The notes: generated by a model from the letters alone, not told the origin. Counted from the stretch's first letter, positions 49,301-58,610 are shown. The stretch is 64,000 nt of DNA from DDH964 sp963806685 (GCA_963806685.1 CAWDZB010000013.1:62001-126000); one strand, 5' to 3'. A program made the numbers and translations.

Positions 49301-49776
49301 AAGACCGCCGGCTCATTGTGCAGTGAGCAGAAAAGCGGTTGGGTCGTCGGGACCGGTTTACGGTCATTTGCCGCTTCGTTGCGGGACGAAAAGTCGCAGT
49401 TTACGCCGGATTCCTTTTCTCCGCTCATCGAACTGGCCACGACCCGGCCATCGGGACGGTAGAGAATCATGCCGGCATCGAAATACTGCAGGAAATCCCG
49501 CCGGCCAGCCAGCCTTTTAGCCAATTGCTGCAACGAGCTTACCGGCTGCGGTTCGATGGCGGAGGCTTCAGCTTCGACGAGCCGCCGGGTGGTCTGTAAT
49601 TGCCGGTCGAGCTGATCGGCGATGGTCAGAACCAGGGTATATTGTTGCGTGGAAACATTCTTCTTGAGCTGGCCGGTGAAAAACCAGAACCCGCCCCAGC
49701 CCAACAGGCCAACAACGGCCACCATGAGCAGGGAGATCGCGGCAGTCATTTTCGATTTCAAACTGAGTTGCGCCAT
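46315..49776 (-). CDS. Membrane sensor with PAS, GAF and HD-GYP domains
   Basis: An 1153-residue receptor and probable cyclic-di-GMP phosphodiesterase. In order: helix (about 10-33), periplasmic dCache-like domain (35-300), helix (about 305-325), HAMP (325-380), two PAS domains (about 390-505, 510-640), two GAF domains (about 650-800, 815-960) and HD-GYP (965-1150). The HD-GYP motifs are ALLHDIGKMGIPDRIL, HHEKWDGSGYPRG and LAARVFAVVDTWDAL, all intact, so it should be active. ATG 49776 (MAQLSLKSKMT) fits the membrane helix best; the upstream in-frame extension lacks a good site. Confidence 0.88.
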   Translation of the reverse strand: MAQLSLKSKMTAAISLLMVAVVGLLGWGGFWFFTGQLKKNVSTQQYTLVLTIADQLDRQLQTTRRLVEAEASAIEPQPVSSLQQLAKRLAGRRDFLQYFDAGMILYRPDGRVVASSMSGEKESGVNCDFSSRNEAANDRKPVPTTQPLFCSLHNEPAVFFPTPILDKRGEAKAFLAGGLFLAHNNFLGQLAGNPVGRNGFLFLFDRQRRLIAHPDRQRLLQPYAPAHSDPLFDLALKGAEGSGETRPPGTPPALSSFKPLSAEDWVLGASYPLAEAYAPVRQAQRFFIPALACLLLFSGGFVWWLMRRLTTPLGTLTDYVRNLDRNGLAEPPPLLRRKDEIGLFAATFQQLLTHMRGNEVALAEQLHFLQTLIDTIPNPVFYKDTRGIYLGCNRAFEAYLGRSREALLGISVFDLSPPDLAEVYHRADLDLFDSGGAQVYEASVQYADGSRHDVVFSKAVFHNTDGSVGGLIGTFLDISERKQAEAALQEQKSFSENLLCNSGAPTFVINTAHQVIAWNRALEILSGKPAPLMLGTSDQWQAFYAAPRPCLADLVLTGESDLDPVRWNYRLLRPSELAEDGLQAEAWLPNLNGRDRYIFFSAAPIRNSQGEIIAVIETLEDITDRQKRQQEIEVFAQVTTSLRAARNRSDIQSITLENVQELSHAQAVSLLFFKGAGEDLVMEQAGGLWAKATGLQLQAGKGIARLALEARQPQVHKLVAGDARIARPDLMQDLAYLVCIPLIAHEQAVGALCAGFAGPVREQTLRQLVVIGDIAASALHRSLLNEQTERQLQRLLALRNIDLAITSSFDLRQTLAVFLEQACSQLQADAAGVLLYRPDKGDLEFAAGQGFRAPPEREQPVTVGEAWYARVVEGRRRLTLNRPAQGVDLHASPLAAGEDFTFCVALPLVAQGQVQGVLEVFHRAPLTPPAEWYEFLESLGTQAAIAIVKATLFENLQRSNMRLRLAYDTTIEGWSRALDLRDKETEGHSGRVSEMTLRLATVMGFDQEQLVHIRRGALLHDIGKMGIPDRILLKSGPLTEGEWEIMRQHPRFGYELLSPIEHLRPALDIPYCHHEKWDGSGYPRGLKGEQIPLAARVFAVVDTWDALRSDRPYRTGWPPEKIASYLQSKGGSEFDPEVVAAFLALDPESLLRR

Positions 49777-50058
49777 TCGGCCTTTTCCAGAAACAGTGTT
49801 TTGAAATACTCCTATCCTATACAAAATCGCCGCGGATAAATCAATCATGTTGGGAAGCAGGGCCGAATGGTTGATCCGGCCGGAAAAGAGGAATCGGGTG
49901 CTGCCTCAGGGAAACCAGGAACATAGGTCCCGAAAAAACCTGCCGGGAGCGCAGCCAAAGGGTTGGATCATTTTTCCAAGGTCTCTCCCGTTTTTCAGCA
50001 AACTGTGGTAGCATCCGGCTCGCCCCGGATTCCCTTCACTCCATACTGGATTGTCCCG

Positions 50059-50871
50059 ATGTTGTCCCGTTTTCCTTCCCGCCGCCTGCGGTGGACCCTT
50101 TTCCTCGGCACCGCCCTGGTGCTGTTCCTTTGCGCCGGAATTGCCTGGTGCTGGCTCACCCTGCCCGACGTCTCCGTTCTCAAGGACCCCAAAGCGACGC
50201 TGACCATCGATGTGCGTGACTGGCAGGGAAAGGAACACCCCTTTCTGCTCGGACCGCGGAACCCGGATTGGACCCCGCTGGCCCAAATCCCCCCGGCCTT
50301 GAAGTGGTCGGTAATCGTCGCCGAGGACGCCAATTTCTACACCCACCGGGGGATCGACGTGCCGGCCATGAAGGAGGCGCTCAAGTACGACCTGGAGCAA
50401 AAGCGGCTGGCCCGCGGTGCCTCGACCATCACCCAGCAACTGGCCAAGAACGTCTTCCTCTCCCGCCGGAAGAGCCTGCTGCGAAAGGCCGAGGAACTGG
50501 TTTTGGCGCGACGCCTGGAGGCGGAACTGGGCAAGGAACGAATTCTGGAACTTTATCTCAACGTCGTCGAGCTCGGGCCGCTGGTCTACGGAGTCGGGGA
50601 AGGGGCTCGCTACCACTTTCACCAACCGGTTGCGGAGCTGACCCCGGCGCAGTGCGCCTTCCTCGTCGCGATCCTCCCCGGACCGCGGGTGGCCTACAAT
50701 CCGGTGCTGAAGCCGCGCAAGGTTCGGCGGCGGGCGGAGCACATCCTGCGGCTGCTGGCCGGGCGCGGTACCCTCGACAGCGATGGCTACACGGCGGCGC
50801 TTGCCGATCTCCAAGGTCGGGAGCGGCCGGCGGTCAGAAATTCACCGGATCTGTTTCAGGGGAATGGCTAA
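50059..50871 (+). CDS. mtgA: Monofunctional peptidoglycan glycosyltransferase
   Basis: Polymerises lipid II into glycan strands at the inner membrane. A 270-residue GT51 protein with an N-terminal anchor (residues 13-34, LFLGTALVLFLCAGIAWC). The catalytic Glu motif is VAEDANFYTHRGIDVPAM (about 94-111), followed by GASTITQQLAKNVFLS, RKAEELVLARRLEAEL and the second Glu in ELYLNVVELGPLVYGVG. No transpeptidase domain follows. The start at 50059 is chosen at the anchor. Confidence 0.92.
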   Translation: MLSRFPSRRLRWTLFLGTALVLFLCAGIAWCWLTLPDVSVLKDPKATLTIDVRDWQGKEHPFLLGPRNPDWTPLAQIPPALKWSVIVAEDANFYTHRGIDVPAMKEALKYDLEQKRLARGASTITQQLAKNVFLSRRKSLLRKAEELVLARRLEAELGKERILELYLNVVELGPLVYGVGEGARYHFHQPVAELTPAQCAFLVAILPGPRVAYNPVLKPRKVRRRAEHILRLLAGRGTLDSDGYTAALADLQGRERPAVRNSPDLFQGNG

Positions 50872-50924
50872 GGGGTGGGAAGCAGCCGCCCCGGCCGGAG
50901 GGGTAGTTGTCTCCGGATTGCGGC

Positions 50925-51356
50925 TCAGACCAGCAGATTACGGATGGTTTGGCTGCGTTCCTGGCGGGTGGAATCACCGTCGGGGTTAGCGAGGTGGTCG
51001 GTAAAGCGCCCCAGGGATTGTCGGAAACCGGATGGGTCGATCCCCCGGGCGGCGAGGCCGGCAAGGGTTTCGCGCAGGCTGCCAAGGGCCGCGAGGAGCT
51101 GCGAAGCGTCGGCCCGGGCATAGTGCTCGCAGAAGTATGCGTGAAATTTGTGCAGGTTGCTCTTCAGGGCGTCGACCAGGGTGGCGCCGAGCGGATCGTC
51201 GCCGGACAGCCCGTATTCGAGTGCCCGCAGCAGCTGCCACTGGGAGCGAGGCCCGGCAACCAGCGGCGTTGGGCCGATCAGGGCGTAGATCAGCAGGGGG
51301 GCGAGGCAGAGCTGGATGGTCTGGGTTTCGTCGAGTTCCACGGGGGTACATTCCAT
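50925..51356 (-). CDS. Conserved hypothetical protein (143 aa)
   Basis: A 143-residue helical, probably cytoplasmic protein: PLLIYALIGPTPLVAGPRSQW, GATLVDALKSNLHKFHAYFCEHYA, and RETLAGLAARGIDPSGFRQSL. No domain recognised. ATG 51356 is the only good start in frame; the frame open upstream overlaps a repeat and the beta-barrel gene and is not coding. The stop is near the mtgA stop (convergent, 53 bp). Confidence 0.6.
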   Translation of the reverse strand: MECTPVELDETQTIQLCLAPLLIYALIGPTPLVAGPRSQWQLLRALEYGLSGDDPLGATLVDALKSNLHKFHAYFCEHYARADASQLLAALGSLRETLAGLAARGIDPSGFRQSLGRFTDHLANPDGDSTRQERSQTIRNLLV

Positions 51357-51406
51357 TGCGGGTTGGCGTTGCCGTTGGAGGAATGCAAAGGGCGGGCCGC
51401 AGGGGT

Positions 51407-51426
51407 GGGGCGAACTCCGGCGCTGC
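51407..51426. repeat. Fragment of the dispersed hairpin element
   Basis: The 20-base sequence is identical to 11323-11342 in copy 1 (GGGGCGAACTCCGGCGCTGC). Only this fragment remains next to the terminator of the beta-barrel gene. Confidence 0.6.
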
Positions 51427-51439
51427 TGGTAAGGGAAAA

Positions 51440-51476
51440 CAAAGCGGGGCTGGCCAATTGGCCAGCCCCGCTTTGT
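51440..51476. terminator. Terminator of the beta-barrel gene
   Basis: A perfect palindrome, CAAAGCGGGGCTGGCCAATT paired with its complement, 17-bp stem. On the minus strand it lies 18 bp after the stop of the gene at 51494. The ends are AAA/TTT, so it may act both ways. Confidence 0.8.
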
Positions 51477-51493
51477 TCGGCATTCCGTGGGGT

Positions 51494-52273
51494 TCAGAAG
51501 CGCACAAAGGCGCCGGCGTAGGGGCCGGAGAACTGGGTATCGAGATAGATGTCGCTCTCGTCGACCTTGACGTCGAAGTAGCGGTAGCCGCCATAGACGC
51601 CGACCAGCGGGATCGGGGAGAACTCGACCTGGCCGTCGGCATCGAGGAAGGAGTTGTCCTGGTACTTGAGATAGCCGACCCGGCCGACCACGGCGAGGTA
51701 GTCGGCAATGCCGACCCTCACCCGCGCGCCGATCGTCGGGATCGGCGCGGTGACCGACTCCTCCTCGTGGAGAGGGGTGCCGGTCAAATCCTCCTGGCCG
51801 TCGAGAGAGAGCTTGGCATCGACGATCTTGACCGCGATCTCCGGGCCCAGTTGGAAGCGTACCGGGAGGTCGTCGAAATTGAGGATGTTGTAGGTCAGGC
51901 CGACATCGTAGAGGTTGATGTCGACGTCGCTGCTGGTCTGGACGGAACCCGAATAGGTCTGGCCGTTGAAATTGACCGTGCGGTTGAGGGTTCCGTTGCC
52001 GGAGAACTTGATCGGCAGGTAGCCGGCGGCAAGGCGCAGGTCGCCGAACTGCAGCGCCACTTCGGCAGTGAGGTTCTTGCTGTCGTCGAAGCCGAGGTCC
52101 CTCTCCAGGTCGATGGGGGAGCCGGCAAGGCTGCCGCCGCTGACCGAGAAGTTCCCCTCCGGGGCCAGCACCTGGTAGCCGGCCTTGACCGAGACCATCT
52201 CGTCGGCCAGCGCGGGGACGGCGGCGAGGGCAACGACCGCAAGGGTGACGAGACAACGACTGACGGTACGCAT
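51494..52273 (-). CDS. Outer-membrane beta-barrel protein
   Basis: A 259-residue exported protein with signal peptide MRTVSRCLVTLAVVALAAVP (cleaved near ALA at 23). The mature part alternates hydrophobic and polar residues in short strands and ends in a C-terminal Phe (YAGAFVRF), the usual BamA-recognition end of outer-membrane barrels. About eight to ten strands fit. It resembles TIGR04219-type or OmpW-like small barrels; no ligand known. Start 52273. Divergent to gltB. Confidence 0.8.
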   Translation of the reverse strand: MRTVSRCLVTLAVVALAAVPALADEMVSVKAGYQVLAPEGNFSVSGGSLAGSPIDLERDLGFDDSKNLTAEVALQFGDLRLAAGYLPIKFSGNGTLNRTVNFNGQTYSGSVQTSSDVDINLYDVGLTYNILNFDDLPVRFQLGPEIAVKIVDAKLSLDGQEDLTGTPLHEEESVTAPIPTIGARVRVGIADYLAVVGRVGYLKYQDNSFLDADGQVEFSPIPLVGVYGGYRYFDVKVDESDIYLDTQFSGPYAGAFVRF

Positions 52274-52396
52274 GTGAGCCTCCTTAAATGGACGAATGGA
52301 TAGACTGATCCCATTGCAGGTTGCGCACCAATTACCGGAAATCTTCGAACATAAATTGTCAGCAGCCGTTCTCTGCGGGCATCCGCCGAGGCGATG

Positions 52397-52405
52397 TGGT
52401 ATAAT
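52397..52405 (+). promoter_or_regulatory. Extended -10 promoter for gltBD
   Basis: TGGTATAAT is an extended -10 element (TGnTATAAT) 70 bp before the gltB start. No clear -35 is seen, as is usual for extended -10 promoters. Confidence 0.6.
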
Positions 52406-52474
52406 GCGACCTCTTTTGCCGCCCTGCAGTGCCCTTCCGCGGCTCCGCCAACCGTGACATCGCGAGGTTCCACC

Positions 52475-55400
52475 ATGAACAGACCCTCCCCCCCCACCGC
52501 CCAAGGGCTTTACGACCCCGCTTTCGAGCATGACTCCTGCGGGGTCGGTTTTGTCGTCAACCTCAAGGGAGCGCGCAGCCATCAGCTGGTGCAGCAGGCC
52601 CTGGAGGTGCTGCGCAACCTCGAGCACCGCGGGGCGGTCGGCTGCGATCCGAATACCGGCGACGGCGCCGGCATCCTGCTGCAGGTCCCCCACGACTTCT
52701 TCCGCAGCGAGTGTGGCGAGGGGCTGGCCCGGCTGCCGGCTGCCGGTCACTACGCGGTGGCAATGCTCTACCTGCCCCGGGACGAAAATGATCGCCACCG
52801 CTGCGAACGCCTGGCCGAGCAGATCGTCGCCGAGCATGGCATGAAATTTCTCGGCTGGCGCACCGTCCCGACCGACAACAGCCGCCTCGGCGAGGGAGCC
52901 CGCTACCTGGAGCCGGTGATCCGCCAGCTCTTCGTCGCCCGCCCGACCGAGCTGGCCGACGAGCTCGCCTTCGAGCGGCGCCTCTATGTCTGCCGCCGCC
53001 ACCTGACCAACACCGTGCGCGCCCTGGGGCCGGCCTTCGAGGAGGCCTTCTACGTCTGCAGCTTCTCCGGGCGGACCATCGTCTACAAGGGGATGCTCAC
53101 CCCGCCGCAGCTTCCCCAGTACTTCCTCGACCTGCGCAACCCGGAGATCAAGAGCGGCCTGGCCCTGGTCCACTCGCGCTTTTCCACCAACACCTTCCCC
53201 AACTGGACCCGCGCCCATCCCTACCGCTACCTGGCCCACAACGGCGAAATCAACACCCTGCGTGGCAACGTCAACTGGATGGCAGCGCGCCAGGCGGTGC
53301 TGGTCAACCGCCGCCTCGGCGACGACTGGGCGAAGATTCTGCCGGTCATCGACGAGACCGGAAGCGACTCGGCGATGTTCGACAACTGCCTGGAGTTCCT
53401 CCATCTCTCCGGGCGTTCGCTGCCCCACGCGGTGATGATGATGGTCCCCGAGCCGTGGAGTCACCACGGGCAGATGGACCCGGAAAAACGCGCCTTCTAC
53501 GAGTACCACGCCTGCCTGATGGAGCCCTGGGACGGCCCGGCGGCGATCGCCTTTACCGACGGCGTGCAGATCGGCGCGGTTCTCGACCGCAACGGCCTGC
53601 GCCCCTCTCGCTACTGGGTGACCCGTGACGACCTGGTGGTTCTCGCCTCCGAGGCGGGGGTCCTGGAGCTGCCGGCCAACCGCATCCTCGAAAAGGGGCG
53701 GCTGCAGCCGGGCAAGATGTTCCTGGTCGACACCGAACAGGGGCGGATCGTCCCCGACGAGGAGATCAAGGCCGGCATCGTCACCGCCAAGCCCTACCGG
53801 GAGTGGCTCGACGCCAACCTGGTGCGCCTCGCCGACCTGCCGCCGGCTCCCTCCGCAGCGCCGGAGGCGGCCTCTCTGGAACAGCGACAGCAGAGCTTCG
53901 GTTACAGTTTCGAGGATCTGCGTGGCGTACTGGCGCCGATGGCGCGCAACGGCGTCGAGGCGGTCGGCTCGATGGGCGCCGACGAGCCGCTGGCGGTCCT
54001 CTCGGACCAGCCGCAGCTGTTGCCGAGCTACTTCAAGCAGCTCTTCGCCCAGGTCACCAACCCCCCCATCGACAGTATCCGCGAGGAGATCATCACCGCC
54101 ACCGGCACCACCCTAGGCGCCGAACGCAACCTGCTCAAAGGTGAACCCGAATCGTGCCGCCACGTCGAGCTGGAGCTGCCGCTGGTCGACAATGATCAGC
54201 TGGCGCGGCTCAAGGCCCTCGACCGCCCCGGGCTCAAGGCGGCGACGCTGCCGATCCTCTTCGACCCGAAAACCGGCGCTCCCGGGCTGACGGCGGCCTT
54301 GGAGGTCCTCTTCGCCGCCGCCGATGCGGCTCTGGCAGGCGGTGCCTCGCTGCTGGTCCTCTCCGACCGCGGCGTCGATGCGCAGCAGGCGCCGATCCCG
54401 GCATTGTTGGCGGTGGGTGGTCTGCACCACCACCTGATCCGCAGGGGAACCCGCACCCTGACCGGGCTGGTGCTGGAATCGGGTGAACCCCGCGACGTTC
54501 ATCAGTTCGCGGTGCTGATCGGCTACGGCGCCGGGGCAATCAACCCCTACTTGGCCCTCGAATCGATCGAGGGGTTGATTGCCGAGGGGTTGGTGACCGG
54601 TGTCGATCAGGAGAAGGCGGTGGCCAACTACCTCAAGGCCGCCACCAAGGGGGTGGTCAAGACCATGGCCAAGATGGGGATCTCGACCATCCAGTCCTAC
54701 CGCGGCGCGCAGATTTTCGAGGCCGTCGGCCTTTCCCGCGAACTGGTCGAGCGCTACTTCGCCCGCACCGCCTCACGCATCGGCGGCATCGGCCTGGAGC
54801 GGATTACCGCCGATACCCTGGCCCGTCACCGCCATGCCTTCGCACTGCGCCGCGACCCCGCCGAGGGGCTCGCCCCGGGTGGCAAGCACCAGTGGCGGCA
54901 GGCGGGCGAGCTGCACCAGCTCGGGCCGATGTCCATTCACCTGGTCCAGGAGGCGACCCGCAAGGGGGACTTCCGGCTGTTCAAAGAGTTCACCGCCCGC
55001 GCCGACGACCAGGCCCGCCGGGCCCGCACCCTGCGCGGCCTGCTCGACTTCCGTTTCCCGGCCCAGGGCATCCCCCTCGACCAGGTCGAGCCGGAGGAGG
55101 CGATCGTCAAGCGCTTCAAGAGCGGCGCCATGTCCTACGGCTCGATCAGCCGCGAGGCCCACGAGGCGCTGGCCATCGCCATGAACCGTCTCGGCGGCAA
55201 GTCGAACACCGGCGAAGGAGGGGAGGACCCGGCCCGCTACCAGGTGGACGCGAGCGGCGACAGCCGCAGCAGCGCCATCAAGCAGGTCGCCTCCGGCCGC
55301 TTCGGGGTGACCAGCGAGTACCTGGTCAACGCCCGCGAGCTGCAGATCAAGATGGCCCAGGGGGCCAAGCCAGGCGAGGGGGGACAGCTTCCCGGCCACA

Positions 55401-57070
55401 AGGTCTACCCGGAGATCGCCAAGGTGCGCCACTCCACCCCGGGGGTCGGGCTGATCTCGCCGCCGCCCCATCACGACATCTACTCCATCGAGGACCTCGC
55501 CGAGTTGATCCACGACCTGAAGAACGCCAATCACCAGGCGCGGATCAGCGTCAAGCTGGTCTCCGAGGTCGGCGTCGGCACCATCGCCGCCGGCGTCGCC
55601 AAGGCCAAGGCCGACGTGGTGCTGATCTCCGGCCACGACGGCGGTACCGGCGCCTCGCCCCTGTCCAGCATCCACCACTCAGGACTCCCCTGGGAGCTGG
55701 GGCTGGCCGAGACCCACCAGACCCTGCTGCTCAACGGCCTGCGCGACCGCATCGCCGTGGAGACCGACGGCCAGCTCAAGACCGGCCGCGACGTGGTGAT
55801 CGCCGCCATGCTCGGCGCCGAGGAGTTCGGTTTCGCCACCATCCCGCTGGTGGTCCTCGGCTGTATTATGATGCGCGCCTGCCATCTCAACACCTGTCCG
55901 GTCGGCGTCGCCACCCAGGACCCGCGGCTGCGTTCGCGTTTTGCCGGCTCCCCGGACCACGTCGTCAACTACTTCACCTTCATTGCTCGCGAGGTGCGCG
56001 AGCTGCTGGCCCGGCTGGGGGTGCCCACCCTGGAGGAACTGGTCGGGCGCAGCGACCTGCTCCAGCCCCATCCGGACAGCCCCGAAGTCGCCGGGCGCGG
56101 CCTCGATTTTTCCGCCATCCTCCATCGCCCGGACCTTGGCGCCGAGATCGGTCACACCTGCCGGGTCCCCCAGGACCACGGCCTGGAGCACGCCCTCGAC
56201 CGCACCGTGTTGCTCAAGCTCTGCGCGCCGGCCCTGGAAAACGGCACCCCGGTGCAGTCGTCGCTGCCGATCCGCAATGTCAACCGCGTGGTTGGTACCC
56301 TGCTCGGCAGCGAGGTGACTCGCCGCTACGGGGCGGGGGGGCTTCCCGACGGCACCATCAGCCTCAAGTTCAACGGCAGCGCCGGGCAGTCCTTCGGCGC
56401 CTTTGTTCCGCCGGGACTGACCCTGACCATCGAGGGGGATGCCAACGACTACTGCGGCAAGGGGCTCTCCGGCGGGCGGATCGTCATCGTCCCGCCGCGC
56501 AGCGCCACCTTCGACCCGGCCGCCAACATCATCGTCGGCAACGTCGCCTTCTATGGCGCCACCGCCGGCGAGGCCTTTATCCGCGGCATGGCCGGCGAGC
56601 GCTTCTGCGTGCGCAACTCGGGGCTGACGGCGGTGGTCGAGGCGGTGGGGGACCACGGCTGCGAGTACATGACCGGCGGCACCGTGGTCATTCTTGGGTC
56701 CACGGGGCGCAACTTCGCCGCCGGCATGTCGGGGGGGATTGCCTACGTCTACGACGCCGCGGGAAACTTTCCCGCCCATTGCAATCAGGCGATGGTCGAC
56801 CTCGAACCGGTTGCCGATGCCGAGGAGGTCGCCCGGTTGCGGGGCCTGGTCGAGCGCCATTCGCAATTGACAGGTTCCAACCGTGCCGATGCCATCCTCT
56901 CCGACTGGAGCCGCAGCCTGACCCGCTTTGTCAAGGTCTACCCTCGCGACTACCGGCGCATGCAGGAGGCCATCGACCGCGCCGTCGCCGCCGGCCACAG
57001 CGGCGAAGAGGCGCTGCGCGCCGCCTTCGCCGAGAACGCCTCGGATTTGGCACGGGTCGGGGGGAACTAG
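52475..57070 (+). CDS. gltB: Glutamate synthase (NADPH) large subunit
   Basis: A 1531-residue enzyme that transfers the glutamine amide to 2-oxoglutarate to give two glutamates. The N-terminal Ntn amidotransferase has its nucleophile at Cys22 in DSCGVGFVVN, so a 21-residue propeptide is expected. The central domain and the FMN-binding synthase domain (about 800-1200; KPGEGGQLPGHKV, SVKLVSEVGVGTIAAGVAKA, LISGHDGGTGASPLS) follow. The [3Fe-4S] Cys cluster is in ACHLNTCPVGVATQDP (about 1135-1150), and the C-terminal beta-helix (GXGXG repeats) is complete. gltD follows after 67 bp. Confidence 0.96.
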   Translation: MNRPSPPTAQGLYDPAFEHDSCGVGFVVNLKGARSHQLVQQALEVLRNLEHRGAVGCDPNTGDGAGILLQVPHDFFRSECGEGLARLPAAGHYAVAMLYLPRDENDRHRCERLAEQIVAEHGMKFLGWRTVPTDNSRLGEGARYLEPVIRQLFVARPTELADELAFERRLYVCRRHLTNTVRALGPAFEEAFYVCSFSGRTIVYKGMLTPPQLPQYFLDLRNPEIKSGLALVHSRFSTNTFPNWTRAHPYRYLAHNGEINTLRGNVNWMAARQAVLVNRRLGDDWAKILPVIDETGSDSAMFDNCLEFLHLSGRSLPHAVMMMVPEPWSHHGQMDPEKRAFYEYHACLMEPWDGPAAIAFTDGVQIGAVLDRNGLRPSRYWVTRDDLVVLASEAGVLELPANRILEKGRLQPGKMFLVDTEQGRIVPDEEIKAGIVTAKPYREWLDANLVRLADLPPAPSAAPEAASLEQRQQSFGYSFEDLRGVLAPMARNGVEAVGSMGADEPLAVLSDQPQLLPSYFKQLFAQVTNPPIDSIREEIITATGTTLGAERNLLKGEPESCRHVELELPLVDNDQLARLKALDRPGLKAATLPILFDPKTGAPGLTAALEVLFAAADAALAGGASLLVLSDRGVDAQQAPIPALLAVGGLHHHLIRRGTRTLTGLVLESGEPRDVHQFAVLIGYGAGAINPYLALESIEGLIAEGLVTGVDQEKAVANYLKAATKGVVKTMAKMGISTIQSYRGAQIFEAVGLSRELVERYFARTASRIGGIGLERITADTLARHRHAFALRRDPAEGLAPGGKHQWRQAGELHQLGPMSIHLVQEATRKGDFRLFKEFTARADDQARRARTLRGLLDFRFPAQGIPLDQVEPEEAIVKRFKSGAMSYGSISREAHEALAIAMNRLGGKSNTGEGGEDPARYQVDASGDSRSSAIKQVASGRFGVTSEYLVNARELQIKMAQGAKPGEGGQLPGHKVYPEIAKVRHSTPGVGLISPPPHHDIYSIEDLAELIHDLKNANHQARISVKLVSEVGVGTIAAGVAKAKADVVLISGHDGGTGASPLSSIHHSGLPWELGLAETHQTLLLNGLRDRIAVETDGQLKTGRDVVIAAMLGAEEFGFATIPLVVLGCIMMRACHLNTCPVGVATQDPRLRSRFAGSPDHVVNYFTFIAREVRELLARLGVPTLEELVGRSDLLQPHPDSPEVAGRGLDFSAILHRPDLGAEIGHTCRVPQDHGLEHALDRTVLLKLCAPALENGTPVQSSLPIRNVNRVVGTLLGSEVTRRYGAGGLPDGTISLKFNGSAGQSFGAFVPPGLTLTIEGDANDYCGKGLSGGRIVIVPPRSATFDPAANIIVGNVAFYGATAGEAFIRGMAGERFCVRNSGLTAVVEAVGDHGCEYMTGGTVVILGSTGRNFAAGMSGGIAYVYDAAGNFPAHCNQAMVDLEPVADAEEVARLRGLVERHSQLTGSNRADAILSDWSRSLTRFVKVYPRDYRRMQEAIDRAVAAGHSGEEALRAAFAENASDLARVGGN

Positions 57071-57137
57071 AGGTTGGTCACGGGTCCCATTGGATAACCC
57101 ATTGGACCTATGAAAATTTTCTACGGAGTTTTGAAAC

Positions 57138-58610
57138 ATGGGCAAACAGGGCGGATTTCTTGAATACTACCGGGAGCTGCCGGCCGACCGACCGGTGGAG
57201 GAGCGGCTGCACGACTGGCAGGAGTTCCACCTCCACTACCCGGAGGCGCGCTGCCGTGAGCAGGGGGCGCGCTGCATGGAGTGCGGTACCCCCTTTTGCC
57301 ACACCGGGCTGACCATCGCCGGTGCGGCCTCGGGCTGCCCGGTCTACAACCTGATCCCGGAATGGAACGACCTGGTCTACCGCGGGCTCTGGCAGAAGGC
57401 GTTGGAGCGGCTGCACATGACCAACAACTTTCCCGAGTTCACCGGCCGGGTCTGTCCCGCCCCCTGTGAAGGGGCCTGCGTCCTCGGCATCATCGAACCG
57501 CCGGTGACGATCAAGGCGATCGAGCAGGCGATCGCCGACCGCGGCTTCGAAAACGGCTGGATCGTACCCCGGACGCCGGCCGGGCGCAGCGGCAAGAAGG
57601 TGGCGGTGATCGGCTCCGGACCGGCCGGACTAGCCTGCGCCGCCCAGCTCAACAAGGCCTGGCACCAGGTGACGGTCTACGAGCGTGCTGACCGTAGCGG
57701 CGGCCTGCTGATGTATGGCATCCCCAACATGAAGCTCGACAAGGCCTTCGTTCAGCGCCGCGTCGACCTGCTCGCCGCCGAGGGGGTCGAGTTCGTCACC
57801 GGGGTCGAGGTTGGCCGCGACCTGCCGCTGGCCCAACTGCAGGCCGAGTTCGACGCCGTGGTGCTCTGCTGCGGAGCGACCCAGCCGCGCGACCTGCCGA
57901 TTCCCGGGCGGCAGCTGGCCGGGGTCCATTTTGCCATGGACTATTTGACCCACAACACCCGGCGCCTGCTCGACGGCACGCCGCTGGAGATCAGCGCCGC
58001 CGGCAAGCAGGTGGTGGTCATCGGCGGCGGCGACACCGGCACCGACTGCGTCGCCACCGCCCTGCGCCAGGGCTGCAAGAGCGTCATCCAGCTCGAAATC
58101 CTGCCCCGCCCACCGCAGAAGCGGGCGGTCAATAATCCCTGGCCGCAATGGCCGCGGATCTTCCGTGCCGATTACGGCCAGGAGGAGGCCAAGGCCCACT
58201 TCGGCGCCGACCCGCGCCAGTACCTGGTGACTGCCGACGAGTTCGTCGCTGACGACCAGGGGCGGGTCAGGCAGGTGAGGGTCCACGACATCGAATGGCT
58301 GGAGGAGGAGGGCCGTTTGCAGGCGCGCAAGGTGCACGGCAGCGAGCGGCTGATCGGCGCCGAACTGGTGCTCTTGGCGATGGGATTCCTCGGCCCGGAG
58401 GAGATGGTGACGACCGGGGTGGAACTCGACCGCGACGGGCGCTCCAACCTGCGCGCCGATTACGGCAGTTTCGCCACCAGCGTTCCCGGGGTTTTCGCCG
58501 CCGGTGACGCCCGCCGCGGCCAGAGCCTGGTGGTCTGGGCGATCAACGAGGGACGCGGCGCAGCCCGCGAGGTTGACCGCTACCTGATGGGGGAGAGCGA
58601 TCTTCCCTGA
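57138..58610 (+). CDS. gltD: Glutamate synthase (NADPH) small subunit
   Basis: A 490-residue beta subunit that oxidises NADPH and passes electrons via FAD and Fe-S to GltB. N-terminal Fe-S segment: ARCMECGTPFCHTG and CPVYNLIPEWNDLVYRG, then CPAPCEGACVLGI. FAD site: VAVIGSGPAGLACAAQL (about 154-170). NADPH site: VVVIGGGDTGTDCVATAL (about 293-310). C-terminus: GVFAAGDARRGQSLVVWAI. Length is normal. The short gap to gltB contains repeated CCCATTGGA words. A terminator follows. Confidence 0.96.
   Translation: MGKQGGFLEYYRELPADRPVEERLHDWQEFHLHYPEARCREQGARCMECGTPFCHTGLTIAGAASGCPVYNLIPEWNDLVYRGLWQKALERLHMTNNFPEFTGRVCPAPCEGACVLGIIEPPVTIKAIEQAIADRGFENGWIVPRTPAGRSGKKVAVIGSGPAGLACAAQLNKAWHQVTVYERADRSGGLLMYGIPNMKLDKAFVQRRVDLLAAEGVEFVTGVEVGRDLPLAQLQAEFDAVVLCCGATQPRDLPIPGRQLAGVHFAMDYLTHNTRRLLDGTPLEISAAGKQVVVIGGGDTGTDCVATALRQGCKSVIQLEILPRPPQKRAVNNPWPQWPRIFRADYGQEEAKAHFGADPRQYLVTADEFVADDQGRVRQVRVHDIEWLEEEGRLQARKVHGSERLIGAELVLLAMGFLGPEEMVTTGVELDRDGRSNLRADYGSFATSVPGVFAAGDARRGQSLVVWAINEGRGAAREVDRYLMGESDLP

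Noticed and set aside
54892..57312. An 806-residue frame overlapping gltB and gltD
   Set aside because: Out-of-frame shadow with Arg/Gly/Pro composition; gltB and gltD are unambiguous.
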